Of a stretch of DNA of 64,000 bases, positions 37,501 through 42,571 are shown in pieces. The DNA is from Actinernus sp. WN-2022. Lineage: Eukaryota > Cnidaria > Anthozoa > Actiniaria > Actinernidae. The position numbers and the translations under genes were made by a program. Every line of letters begins with the position of its first letter. Positions within the stretch are counted from its first letter, which is position 1. The DNA lies in contig JAOWCC010001501.1 in assembly GCA_030867875.1 (NCBI GenBank), forward strand, positions 23,123,036 through 23,187,035, given 5' to 3'. The notes under the pieces were generated by a model, which worked only from the letters and a program-made list of their open reading frames with translations, made no database searches and was not told the DNA's origin.

Positions 37501-40500
37501 AACACCAGACAGCATTTCCCGGCGGTGGCGGTGTCACCTGGCATTTACCGTCAGTGGTACCAAACAGCCATCAATGTCTTGCTGCCAAACGTCTTTAGCC
37601 ACTGACGGCTAGCTGCCAAAAATAACGTAAAGATTTTTTCATGGCCTGCGTGGATAACAGCAATTGTGTTGATGCAAAAGTTTATTCGTATTGGTAAAGC
37701 TTATTCATATTTAACACTTCTGTATCTAACACTTTATTCAACCTGGATTACTGCATGACTAAGAAAAATGCTCCAAATTAAACTTTTTAAGACTTCTCTC
37801 AGTAACGTTTTATTGCATTTTACATGTCGATGTAACTGAAATCTATCTCATCAAAATAAATTCTCTTGGAGTTCAAGCCATTGGTCGGTCACAATAAATT
37901 TATGTAAACAAATACTGCAAAAGGACCAAACAAGCGGTGCTTTGCTGCTGCACTTTTCGGAAACAAAATAACAGTGTTAGTTTTATTGTAGAGTTTGTTT
38001 CTACCTGCTGTTTGAGATCTGAAGTCAGAGAAAATAAAACATTCTAAACTCGACCCGCACCGTTTGAGTTCTGAAAGCAGCAAAAATGAAAGATTCAAAA
38101 GTGTTAGCTGTATTGTCGAGTCCGTTTCTACCTGCCGTTTGAGTTCTGAAGTCAGCGAAAATAAAACATTCTAAACTCGACCACATGCCGTTTCAGTTCT
38201 GAAAGCAACAAAGATGAAAGATTCAGAAGTGTTACATTTGTAGTTTTATTGTTGAGTTCGTTTCTACCTGCCATTTGAGTTCTGAAGTCAGCAAAAATAA
38301 AACATTCTAAACTCGACCCCATGCCATTTGAGTTCTGAAAGCAGCGAAGATGAAAGATTCAAAAGTGTTACATTAAATTTTGTAGTTTTATTGTCAAGTT
38401 CGTTTGTACCTGCCATTTGAGTTCTGAAGTCAGCGAAAATAAAACATTCTAAACTCGACCCCGAGCTGTTTGAGTTCTGAAAGTAGCAAAAATAAAAGAT
38501 TCAAAAGTGTTAGCTGTATTGTCGAGTTCGTTTCTACCTGCAGCTGTTTGAGTTCTGAAGTCAGCGAAAATAAAACATTCTAAACTCGACCCGCACCGTT
38601 TGAGTTCTGAAAGCAGCAAAAATGAAAGATTCAAAAGTGTTAGCTGTATTGTCGAGTCCGTTTCTACCTGCCGTTTGAGTGCTGAAGTCAGCGAAAATAT
38701 AACATTCTAAACTCGACCACATGCCGTTTCAGTTCTGAAAGCAACAAAGATGAAAGATTCAAAAGTGTTACATTTGTAGTTTTATTGTTGAGTTCGTTTC
38801 TACCTGCCATTCGAGTTCTGAAGTCAGCAAAAATAAAACATTCTAAACTCGACCCCATGCCATTTGAGTTCTGAAAGCAGCGAAGATGAAAGATTCAAAA
38901 GTGTTACATTAAATTTTGTAGTTTTATTGTCGAGTTCGTTTGTACCTGCCATTTGAGTTCTGAAGTCAGCAAAAATAAAACATTCTAAACTCGACCCCGA
39001 GCTGTTTGAGTTCTGAAAGTAGCAAAAATAAAAGATTCAAAAGTGTTAGCTGTATTGTCGAGTTCGTTTCTACCTGCAGCTGTTTGAGTTCTGAAGTCAG
39101 CGAAAATAAAACATTCTAAACTCGACCACATGCCGTTTGAGTTCTGAAAGCAGCGAAAATGAAAGATTCATAAGTGTTACATTTGTAGTTTTATTGTCAA
39201 GTTTGTTTCTACCTGCCATTTGAGTTCTGAAGTCAGTGAAACTAAAACATTCTAAACTCGACCCGCACCGTTTGAGTTTTGAAGTCAGCGAAAATAAAAG
39301 ATTCTAAAGTGTTAGTTTTATTGAGGAGTACGTTTTGACCCTGTGCCATTTGAGTTCTGAAAGAAGGGAACATAATTTTTTCTAACGTGTTAGTTTTATA
39401 GTCGGTACTTTTACTTTCTCTGATGTTATTTTATTTTCTGTGTTGGTTGCAAGCTGGCAAATGTCTTGAGCCGTCGAGGGCTAGCCACCAGGCAGCATCA
39501 ACCATTGATGGCTTTCCGCCAAATGTCTTGAGCCATCAACGACTATCCTTCAGGCAGCATCAACTGTCAACAGCTTGCCGCCAAATGTCTTGAGCCATCA
39601 ACGACTAGCTGTCAGGCAGCGTGAACTGTCAACAGCTTGCCACCAAACATCTTGAGCCATCGACGGCTAGCCACCAGGCGGCTGTTGACTGCTTACTGCC
39701 CAGCATTTAGCGTCGGTGGCACCAAGCTGCCCAGCATTTAGTCATCGAATTTGGAGCCTCTGGTGCTGCTGACGGTTGCAAAATTTTTGAGTGGACTGTC
39801 CCAATCAATATCAACTAAATAAATTTCATTGATTGATATTGACTGATCGATTGGTTTTCCGACGATCAATTACCATTACTTGCATACGGTGGGAAACATA
39901 ACAGGAATATTTTTATGTTAGCTTGCTTCTTGTGTTGTGCTATAATGCACCAGTCAATATAAAGATGCAGCAGTTATTCATGCACAGAGGTTCACGATGT
40001 GCATGCAGTGCTACCTTGGTTTGGGGAATATGATGATAAGGTATTTATAACCACGCTACTTGTATTCAAGTGATCCATCATTGATTTAGGCCCTGTCCAC
40101 ACTAATGCGTTGATAAAAAGCTCTGCGTCCACACTAGCTGTTTCACATTGTTTTCGACCGTCCACACTACGGCTGAAAAACTATGATCCAAAGATGTGTT
40201 TTCGTCACCAGGCTCTGCTCGGATGTTTTTTCTAATATACACATGCTCCAATAGCGCCAGCGATACTATCGGCTATTCTTGCTCATCTGCCATATGAATA
40301 GTGGTTTGTTTATGCGCTACATGTACAAATGAGTTGTGACATAAGCGTTTTTGAAAAGCTCTGTTATTGCCATCCACACTAAAATGATAGACCTGCCTTT
40401 TCAAAGCTCCACTCTGGAAAGTGTTTCGAAAACCGCTAGTTTTCATGGATAAACATCTCCGTTTTCGATCGTTTTAGTGTGGACGATCGGTAAAAATGGA

Positions 40501-41333
40501 TAAAAAGTATGCATTTTCAAACGAAAACGGATTAGTGTGGCGAGGGCCTTAGCCTATTGTTTTAAATAACTTAGCACTTAGGGAAGAGGTCAAAAAAATG
40601 GTACTCTGGTGGAACCCAATTTTGATGGAAGGGGGGTTGTACACGGAACCCACCACCTATTTTGGCAAAATCTAGATTTTTGACCACAAATATCTTCTTG
40701 AATAAAATACTTATTGAAGTAACTATATTTCTAGTTTTTACAGGCAGAGAAGAACGTGTGTCTGCATTAAAATCAGGTATCCCTATTTTACAACGCGAGA
40801 AATTCACCCTTGAAAAAAGGGGTAGGGGGTATTACCCGCCACCCACCACCTCCCCTGACAAAATTGGGTCCAATTCGAAATCCATTGTTTTGACCTCTTC
40901 TCTTATTCAGTTATGTTCGAGGGATTATTTTGGTTTAGCTCAACTTTGAAGACAAACAACATCAGTTGCTGCAGTAAGTTAGTTTTGAATTTGACAGGTA
41001 GCATTTGCTCTTATTTTGTAAAATGTTATCCTCCCACATCCAGAACAAATCTCCACCTATGACTGGAGTATAGTTACAGTGAAAAAATACGTTTCTACAT
41101 AAAATATTTGTAGTCGAGCAGCCGGGATAAAACTGAAAATACAACTGTTAAGTGAAACGTAAACTAAAAGGCTGGGTGATTACCTCAATGACATCAAGTT
41201 CGTTGCTATCAATTTCTTCCACAAACCCAGGAGGTGAATCCGGCTGGAGATCATCTTCATCGTCCATTATTGCTGTGCTTGTCATTAAAAATGTCAAGTC
41301 CTTGTTCATGTACTTGTCTTGAGTTGAGTTCAA
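4519..41333 (-). CDS. TAK1 / MAP3K7 kinase gene, whole span (12 exons recognised)
   Basis: Mitogen-activated protein kinase kinase kinase 7 orthologue. In animals this cytoplasmic Ser/Thr kinase binds TAB1 and TAB2/3 and phosphorylates MKKs and IKK downstream of TGF-beta, IL-1/Toll and TNF receptors. Exons on the minus strand, in order: 41333-41184, 35203-35090, 31432-31361, 28532-28487, 27605-27461, 26707-26583, 24717-24684, 21540-21443, 14626-14569, 12950-12878, 9625-7933 (or 7922 with an in-frame stop) and 4578-4519. All introns are GT-AG and phases agree through exon 11. The exon joining 7933 to 4578 was not found. From the first Met the kinase domain runs about residues 50-305. It has GRGAFG (53-58), VAVK Lys74, HRD (169-171), DFG (190-192) and the activation loop [16 protein letters not shown] with both conserved Thr (199, 202). 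The tail is much longer than in vertebrate TAK1 (about 580-606 aa in total). The kinase identity is very secure; the 3' end is not. Confidence 0.93.
4760..4871. repeat. Inverted-repeat element, family E copy 1
   Basis: Ends tccataacttccagtacgga and ccgtatcataagttatgga form inverted repeats of about 22 bp. The terminal motif GGTCCGTA-n-AAGTTATGGA recurs at 5515-5545, 61283-61391 and 62712-62805, defining a family of short non-autonomous elements. Confidence 0.6.
5148..5385. repeat. Fold-back repeat
   Basis: The left arm includes ttgccacccaattcagatca and tgtgatgtaaaca. The right arm is its inverted copy (tgtttacatcacatgatctg, then aactgggtgacaa). The arms are about 80 bp with an AT-rich centre. 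No coding sequence. Confidence 0.7.
5455..5547 (-). repeat. Repeat family E, copy 2 (partial)
   Basis: Contains tggtccataacttatggta with tggacc, and the internal ttatggcctgagcacttggg. The same order in reverse is found at 62712-62805. An internal inverted repeat (tttttttatggcc / ggccataaaaaaa) is also present. Confidence 0.5.
6646..6752. repeat. Short fold-back repeat
   Basis: Inverted 18-bp ends (tgtgtaatacggctggga and cccagccgtattacaca) flank about 70 bp of T-rich sequence. Confidence 0.6.
7035..7222. repeat. Fold-back repeat
   Basis: Arms include gaaatagaaaacatttcccg, tgtttctatagagttatgga and aacac, with an inverted copy ending at 7222 (ggggaaaatgttttctattt). A related end fragment (gtttctatagagttatagaa) lies at 7325, so the family has at least a second, partial copy. 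Confidence 0.7.
7922..9625 (-). CDS. TAK1 exon 11: end of kinase region and long QGY-rich tail
   Basis: The acceptor is ttttttacag before 9625. The exon opens with [19 protein letters not shown], aligning to vertebrate TAK1 YFPGADEPLQYP just after the kinase domain. An acidic stretch follows ([13 protein letters not shown], about 9400-9440). About 330 residues of Pro/Ser/Gly/Gln-rich sequence come next, with repeated QGYP/QGYS/QGH motifs, roughly 8420-8960 on the plus scale. It then has an [16 protein letters not shown] segment and a Pro-Ser tail. Read through, it ends at TAG (7922-7924). Just before the stop is a good donor (ttcag|gtacat at 7933), so splicing to the coiled-coil exon near 4.5 kb is the alternative. 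The frame is open for 567 codons, which strongly supports coding. Confidence 0.9.
   Translation of the reverse strand, partial: FFPGADTWLVFPPGSPEDETQAEQGSLIPGPNTGALTQSSGWGDTIIQKSDTSNSDDGEEGSYEIEDEEREEEEEEPLLISTQPQSPEKLAIVSPKPESPTSNPNLVYKRQTSHDTVGNVGNNFLRLSKVPGRPISPLPEIFQPTKVAQSSEKGALTPAASAETSPMHTVSPRINLPVTSQINNPPHTSSTGLGTHNSPGPANLPRLQQVPPTIPEGTYVFPGQYQGLSTSTAASITQGYPSTCTSQGYVTTQGHPGINPGNGMMQGNSNLVGYPIAQGYPASSHDFPLSSQGYSTSGQGYPTNTHAFGGPAQGPIGNVRFTNAMSGQGFGVTMPNVTSSQGHPSSVVNSSMQGYTSPTSGTSAHPLHPSLPRTLHMSEDGRPVYFPNASAGYKPQAYYQPPRYSIPTGDDTPSSGPEFTGFSPIVPIVPIVPHNTPVPGQDWLNDEEFNLESLQKALANDLTSNPEGRNISQGSSSERSTPTYWHPPCRTPGSGNSSPGSSNRGSPYMERKISEPIRPTPFYFGQPPGHPHEMNRSISSPPGPVSSRKINGEHDQRLPRQYNSGTL
10183..10357 (-). 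repeat. tRNA-derived SINE, family C copy 1
   Basis: The minus strand begins near 10357 with ccagtgtagcgcagtggtta (box A-like), then ggttcgattcctg (box B). The following body (gggtttttctctgggttctc, then ttttcctccctcc) matches the copy at 50612-50880. Confidence 0.7.
10603..10992. mobile_element. 390-bp MITE with ~110-bp TIRs and 9-bp target duplication
   Basis: TIRs begin tagcctgctatgcagacgta and run about 110 bp each with very few mismatches. The perfect 9-bp duplication ctttttgcc flanks it at 10594-10602 and 10993-11001. A 9-bp duplication with long TIRs is typical of Mutator-like elements, but the superfamily is inference. Confidence 0.85.
12366..12722 (-). repeat. tRNA-derived SINE, family A copy 2
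   Basis: Same head and body as the copy at 3883-4232. The head on the minus strand is at 12722 (cactggttagctcagttggt), box-B-like ggggttcaaatcc at about 12664. The body includes gattgttagtacctcagaat. Confidence 0.8.
12878..12950 (-). CDS. TAK1 exon 10: end of kinase C-lobe
   Basis: Acceptor ttattatag, donor gtaagc, 73 bp. Encodes [20 protein letters not shown] then HLMQ, matching the vertebrate segment [20 protein letters not shown], with the conserved kinase subdomain XI Arg (RRP). Phase 2 in, phase 0 out, consistent with its neighbours. Confidence 0.92.
12951..14568 (-). other. TAK1 intron 9
   Basis: Holds the fold-back at 14162-14358. The remainder is AT-rich and without recognised coding or repeat content. 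Confidence 0.7.
14162..14358. repeat. Fold-back repeat with ~85-bp arms
   Basis: The left arm (tggtatgtaatcaactaaag, cgattgaggtatgc, ctcgaaacgtcagctg-related) is repeated in inverse up to 14358. The centre is a short palindromic gctagccctt region. Nearly perfect pairing suggests recent formation. Confidence 0.8.
14569..14626 (-). CDS. TAK1 exon 9: kinase C-lobe
   Basis: Acceptor tttgttttag, donor gtaaat, 58 bp. Encodes [19 protein letters not shown], matching vertebrate [20 protein letters not shown]. Phase 1 in, phase 2 out. Confidence 0.93.
15814..16690 (+). repeat. Direct tandem duplication, ~450-bp unit
   Basis: 15814-16245 (aggcgaacatttgcataatc onward) is repeated at 16265-16690 with about 90% visual identity. 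Shared blocks include tttctacaacac, ttggaaaatgtttgcatc and aggagttaagccggctaaat. The offset is 451 bp. No protein similarity recognised. Confidence 0.75.
16925..17113. repeat. Fold-back repeat
   Basis: Inverted arms start gggttagagact and end agtctctaaccc. An inner arm gactgtacgatgaac pairs with gttcatcgtacagtc. The centre is the palindrome gcattcggccttcggcctcatgc-like. Confidence 0.7.
17120..17478. repeat. Fold-back with internal 74/64-bp tandem units
   Basis: Outer inverted ends aatacatgggcac and gtgcccatgtatt. Inside, units beginning tatctcacaagtg start at 17171, 17245, 17309 and 17383. The 64-bp unit differs from the 74-bp ones by loss of a 10-bp gtgatcacaa block. Confidence 0.75.
17577..21041. 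mobile_element. 3.5-kb non-autonomous element with TTCATGAAC-rich ends
   Basis: The termini ccccggcaaaattttg (17577) and the inverted caaagtttcgccgggg (21041) match with few differences. The outer 450 bp on each side (17590-18015 and 20620-21030) are packed with ttcatgaac/gttcatgaa motifs, themselves palindromic. The interior has open frames at 19383-19748 and 20272-20514 without recognisable domains. No clear target duplication was seen. Repeated subterminal motifs are usual transposase-binding sites in DNA transposons; the superfamily is unknown. Confidence 0.7.
18610..19337. mobile_element. TTAA-flanked MITE with ~200-bp TIRs (nested)
   Basis: TIRs start agggatacccgagtgaaaaa and run about 200 bp (18610-18812 and 19137-19337). 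The flanks are ttaa on both sides (18606-18609, 19338-19341). The arms contain gacgtcacttcgtcccacca. TTAA duplication is known for piggyBac and Kolobok; the AGG start favours a Kolobok-like assignment. It lies inside the 17577-21041 element. Confidence 0.85.
21443..21540 (-). CDS. TAK1 exon 8: kinase C-lobe
   Basis: Acceptor aatcttgtag, donor gtaaac, 98 bp. Encodes [20 protein letters not shown] then [12 protein letters not shown], almost identical to vertebrate [20 protein letters not shown]. Phase 2 in, phase 1 out. Confidence 0.95.
22902..23180 (+). repeat. tRNA-derived SINE, family B copy 1
   Basis: The head has box A (gttagctcaatggttaagct) and box B (ggggttcaaaccccg), with no complete acceptor stem. 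The body ttgtgaaccaactgcaaatg, then ccttcacgtctcctcggata, is found inverted at 61876-62094. Confidence 0.8.
23262..23967 (+). repeat. Repeat family F copy 1 (truncated, coiled-coil ORF)
   Basis: Matches 30364-31084 closely. It encodes [20 protein letters not shown] and a heptad-rich continuation, and ends with the hairpin agcccagatgggct followed by cttgtt. It lacks the 5' part of the longer copy and has internal deletions. A shared 3' end with 5' loss is typical of LINE-like retroposition. Confidence 0.6.
24684..24717 (-). CDS. TAK1 exon 7: 34-bp microexon
   Basis: Acceptor tccctttag, donor gtacag. Encodes [11 protein letters not shown] plus the start of a Ser codon, matching vertebrate GSNYSEKCDVFS after the APE motif. 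Phase 1 in, phase 2 out, exactly joining exons 6 and 8. Its small size would make it easy for gene predictors to miss. Confidence 0.92.
25198..25543. repeat. Repeat family G with 133-bp tandem duplication
   Basis: A fold-back of agagcagatttcgtatgagt with its inverse cccactcacacgaaatctgc. The interior 133-bp unit beginning attggcatggtttccctatt is duplicated exactly in tandem (25278-25410 and 25411-25543). A related diverged copy lies at 47335-47500. The identity between units points to a recent duplication or an assembly repeat. Confidence 0.75.
26015..26370 (-). repeat. tRNA-derived SINE, family A copy 3
   Basis: Full-length copy. The tRNA-like head at 26370 (cactggttagctcagttggt) leads to body and tail at 26015 (ggtattcatttatatagcgc on plus). 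Confidence 0.82.
26583..26707 (-). CDS. TAK1 exon 6: DFG and activation loop
   Basis: Acceptor ccttcatag, donor gtaatg, 125 bp. Encodes [20 protein letters not shown] and the activation segment [19 protein letters not shown]. The two Thr equivalent to human Thr184 and Thr187, and the Ser equivalent to Ser192, are present, so the protein is predicted to be regulated by the same autophosphorylation. Phase 2 in, 1 out. Confidence 0.96.
27461..27605 (-). CDS. TAK1 exon 5: catalytic HRD segment
   Basis: Acceptor gtattcag, donor gtaagt, 145 bp. Encodes [20 protein letters not shown] and the catalytic loop [13 protein letters not shown] Asp171 and Lys173 (numbered from the upstream Met) are intact. 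Phase 1 in, 2 out. Confidence 0.96.
27606..28486 (-). other. TAK1 intron 4
   Basis: Holds the MITE at 27860-28101. Nothing else recognised. Confidence 0.75.
27860..28101. mobile_element. 242-bp MITE with GGGCC(C/T)GGTTGTTC ends
   Basis: Left end cctgggcctggttgttc and right end gaacaaccgggccctgg are inverted. Inner sequence shows further pairing (cttcaattac... / gaattgaagggctgtg). Non-coding. No unambiguous target duplication. Confidence 0.65.
28487..28532 (-). CDS. TAK1 exon 4: kinase hinge
   Basis: Acceptor ccaattag, donor gtaagt, 46 bp. Encodes [15 protein letters not shown], identical to the vertebrate TAK1 hinge. Phase 0 in, 1 out. Confidence 0.95.
29052..29270 (+). repeat. Minisatellite, 44-bp unit, five copies
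   Basis: Units start at 29052, 29096, 29140, 29184 and 29227. The sequence is aacataaacatcaaattgac, ctaggttgaatcaatttgac and ctac; the fourth unit lacks one base. Each unit contains the inverted pair caaattgaccta / taggttgaatcaatttg-like, so single strands can form hairpins. Confidence 0.9.
29605..31084 (+). repeat. Repeat family F copy 2 (longer copy, coiled-coil ORF)
   Basis: Starts near gcaagatggcggaggaccag and ends with the same 3' hairpin and cttgtt as copy 1. Short frames at 30198-30428 and 30358-30540 encode a predicted coiled coil ([33 protein letters not shown]). A short ORF with a coiled coil is like ORF1 of some LINEs, but no RNA-binding motif or reverse transcriptase is visible. 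Frames are interrupted, so it is probably dead. Confidence 0.5.
31361..31432 (-). CDS. TAK1 exon 3: kinase N-lobe
   Basis: Acceptor acatttag, donor gtaagt, 72 bp. Encodes [20 protein letters not shown] then TQEP, matching vertebrate [20 protein letters not shown]. Phase 0 at both ends. Confidence 0.94.
31635..35001. mobile_element. 3.4-kb non-autonomous TIR element
   Basis: Left end tgtgaccctccatacgaaaa pairs with right end ttttcgcatggaggccggtc, followed by aca. Subterminal regions are arrays of degenerate repeats: catt-ca-atc-tt motifs at 31780-32030, and a regular 60-bp unit at 34500-34900 (gttgacaaagcattctcaaa then cattacaaatgcgtttcaat). Open frames inside (32711-32941 and others) show no known domain. 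Confidence 0.7.
32990..33965. mobile_element. 976-bp TTAA-flanked element nested in the 3.4-kb element
   Basis: Ends aggaacagtgccatccttag and the inverse ctaatgcgcac...-like (taccgtggcactgttcct) are matched. ttaa lies on both flanks (32986-32989, 33966-33969). Same terminal AGG and TTAA target as the 18610-19337 element but a different sequence, so a second Kolobok/piggyBac-type family. Confidence 0.8.
35090..35203 (-). CDS. TAK1 exon 2: glycine loop and catalytic Lys
   Basis: Acceptor cctttctctag, donor gtttgt, 114 bp. Encodes [20 protein letters not shown] then [18 protein letters not shown]. Contains the glycine-rich loop and the ATP-binding Lys (human Lys63). Phase 0 at both ends. Confidence 0.96.
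35349..36612 (-). repeat. SINE family A copy 4, split by a LINE insertion
   Basis: The body is at 35349-35541 and the tRNA-like head at 36528-36612 (actggttagctcagttggta on minus). They are separated by the LINE fragment. The order and orientation match intact copies, so the SINE was in place first. Confidence 0.75.
35542..36527 (+). pseudogene. 5'-truncated CR1/L2-type LINE fragment
   Basis: Broken frames encode [11 protein letters not shown] with ARNIGLVFD, then [20 protein letters not shown] and [20 protein letters not shown]. These are the conserved thumb/post-RT region of CR1/L2-like reverse transcriptases. Frame changes near 35825-35920 and stops show it is dead. The 3' end has a cgccatagggc...atggcgctat stem and a (tat)n tail, typical of the clade. 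Inserted on the plus strand inside the SINE. Confidence 0.8.
37467..39799. mobile_element. 2.3-kb TIR element carrying a satellite
   Basis: Terminal inverted repeats acagtcccgctcaaaaactt then tgcaacc, and on the right gttgcaaaatttttgagtgg then actgt. This CAGT...CTCAAAA type of end resembles Tc1/mariner termini, but a TA duplication is not evident on both sides. The interior is almost all tandem repeat: 37950-39400 and a second 60-bp family at 39440-39700 (gccgccaaatgtcttgagcc, then atcaacgacta). No transposase. Confidence 0.65.
37950..39400 (+). repeat. Satellite with 536-bp higher-order repeat
   Basis: Monomers of 127, 136, 142 and 131 bp, read from successive attctaaactcgacc motifs at 38041, 38168, 38304, 38446, 38577, 38704, 38840, 38982, 39113 and 39249. 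The length series repeats exactly, giving a 536-bp unit. Bases 38041-38576 and 38577-39112 are nearly identical. Confidence 0.88.
40089..40548. mobile_element. PIF/Harbinger-like MITE, 460 bp, TTA duplication
   Basis: Ends ggccctgtccacactaatgc and the inverse ggattagtgtggcgagggcc, flanked by tta on both sides (40086-40088, 40549-40551). A 3-bp TTA/TWA duplication with GGCC ends is characteristic of PIF/Harbinger. Further internal inverted copies of tccacacta are present. Confidence 0.8.
40583..40900. repeat. Fold-back repeat
   Basis: Arms gaagaggtcaaaaaaatgg, cccaattttg and the inverse caaaattggg, ccattgttttgacctcttc. An inner arm gggtgaatttctcgcgttg-like pairing (ccctattttacaacgcgag) is visible. 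Non-coding. Confidence 0.65.
41184..41333 (-). CDS. TAK1 exon 1: N-terminus
   Basis: Donor gag|gtaatc. From the most upstream in-frame ATG (41333) it codes 50 residues, ending DSNELDVIE. These align to the vertebrate N-terminal EIDYKEIEVEE just before the glycine loop. A second in-frame ATG (41267) gives a shorter start, [20 protein letters not shown], which is acidic like the vertebrate region. I prefer the inner start slightly on content but give the longer span. Confidence 0.82.
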
Positions 41334-42480
41334 ACCGGATGCCGAAAGAAGATGAAATATTCACTAGAAGATCCCTTGATATTACTGCTAGAGACTCGTA
41401 AAGTCCAACCTTGATTGTAAAACTATGTCTTGAAAGTAAACACAGGGACAAAATCGATAGTATAACAACTCAAAATGCCCTGTTATGTGGTTATTTAGAC
41501 ATTTCGTTCGAAGTGTCGCTCCCGCGAATAACAAACTTTCGACACACAAGTCTTGCAAACTCGAACAGTTTTAACACCCCTGCTCAGAATCCCACGTAAT
41601 TCGTAGCTGGAATTTATAGAGTATATAACGAGGTGTAATACGTGTGGAGAATCGGTTCCCTGAGACCTTTCTGCCTGCAGAAATAATCAAGTTCACTCTC
41701 TCATGTGACCGCCATATTTGCTGCTCCGTGTTCTGGGGAATACAATTCCCATCAGCCCTTGCGTATATAACACAGGTAGCTCGCTACAAACGAAAAAGCA
41801 AAAAAATGAATAAGGACCTTTGAAAGAAAAAATATATAAACTGAACAAATAACGAAAACCTATGAATAGTTAACTTACGATTGACATTTTTTCCCGATTT
41901 TCCTTGAAAATTATGATTGTTATTTTGATTTGTTATCCTCCTTAAAGTAACGCTAAAATCTATAAACAGACTTGGGACGTATCAGCGTACAAATCAAATT
42001 GTTTATGTTGGGACCTCGAATTTAACAGTGGCATCCGAGTGGATGTATAAGGACATATTTCCCCCCCATAATATAAGGCCCAATAAAATGTTTCGTTTAC
42101 CATCGCCCAACCTACCAATTTATTTTTAGAAAAGCAAAAAAACATGCATTTTTTGGGAAAAGTAAAAAAATAGAGAGTAAATAATATATATTTTTAAACT
42201 ACACTCTTTTCCTAGCTCTCTTGGCAGGAGCCCATACCATTGCTATCTCATGCAAATAGCCCACTTCCGCGATATGCTTTACTTGTCACGCACAAAGGTT
42301 TCAATACGAGGCTCCGTGCTAAATTAAATTTATTCTTTTCACACGCACAAAGGTTTCAATACGAGGCTCCATACTAAATTAAATTTATTCTTTTCACAGT
42401 GAAAACAGAGACTCTCCAGGGTAATATCACGGAAGTCATTATTCTCAGCCCCAGACTCCCCAGTTTTTAGTGCGCCACAC
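41334..42480. promoter_or_regulatory. Divergent promoter region between TAK1 and katanin
   Basis: TAK1 exon 1 points left and the probable katanin leader exon at about 42480-42571 points right, so this 1.1 kb should hold both promoters. No TATA or initiator can be assigned. A 56-bp direct duplication lies at 42287-42398 (cacgcacaaaggtttcaata then cgaggctcc). Inference from gene order only. Confidence 0.5.
42287..42398 (+). repeat. 56-bp direct tandem duplication
   Basis: Two copies starting at 42287 and 42343 differ at only a few bases (gctccgtgct versus gctccatact). They lie in the shared promoter region. Confidence 0.85.
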
Positions 42481-42571
42481 TGAGCATGCGTAGTTCACGA
42501 TTCTTCAGTGTTTTCAATTTTCGGTTGTGGAAGAAATTGCGCTTAAAAATATTCCTTCGTTTGTCAGTCGT
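42480..42571 (+). other. Candidate non-coding first exon of katanin
   Basis: The sequence up to cagtcgtttg is followed by a strong donor gtaagt at 42572. The next katanin exon has an acceptor (tttccaacag at 44365) only 5 bp before its ATG, which requires an upstream leader exon. Position inferred; transcript evidence would decide. Confidence 0.4.

Larger units (their letters stand above)
35204..41183 (-). other. TAK1 intron 1 (6 kb)
   Basis: Holds SINE family A copy 4 split by a LINE (35349-36612), the satellite-bearing element 37467-39799, a Harbinger-like MITE (40089-40548) and a fold-back (40583-40900). 36613-37466 shows nothing recognised. Confidence 0.75.

Noticed and set aside
41148..41183. 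Extension of TAK1 exon 1 to the stop at 41148
   Set aside because: A standard donor at 41183/41182 (gag|gtaatc) joins in frame to the glycine-loop exon. The extra residues have no counterpart in the family.
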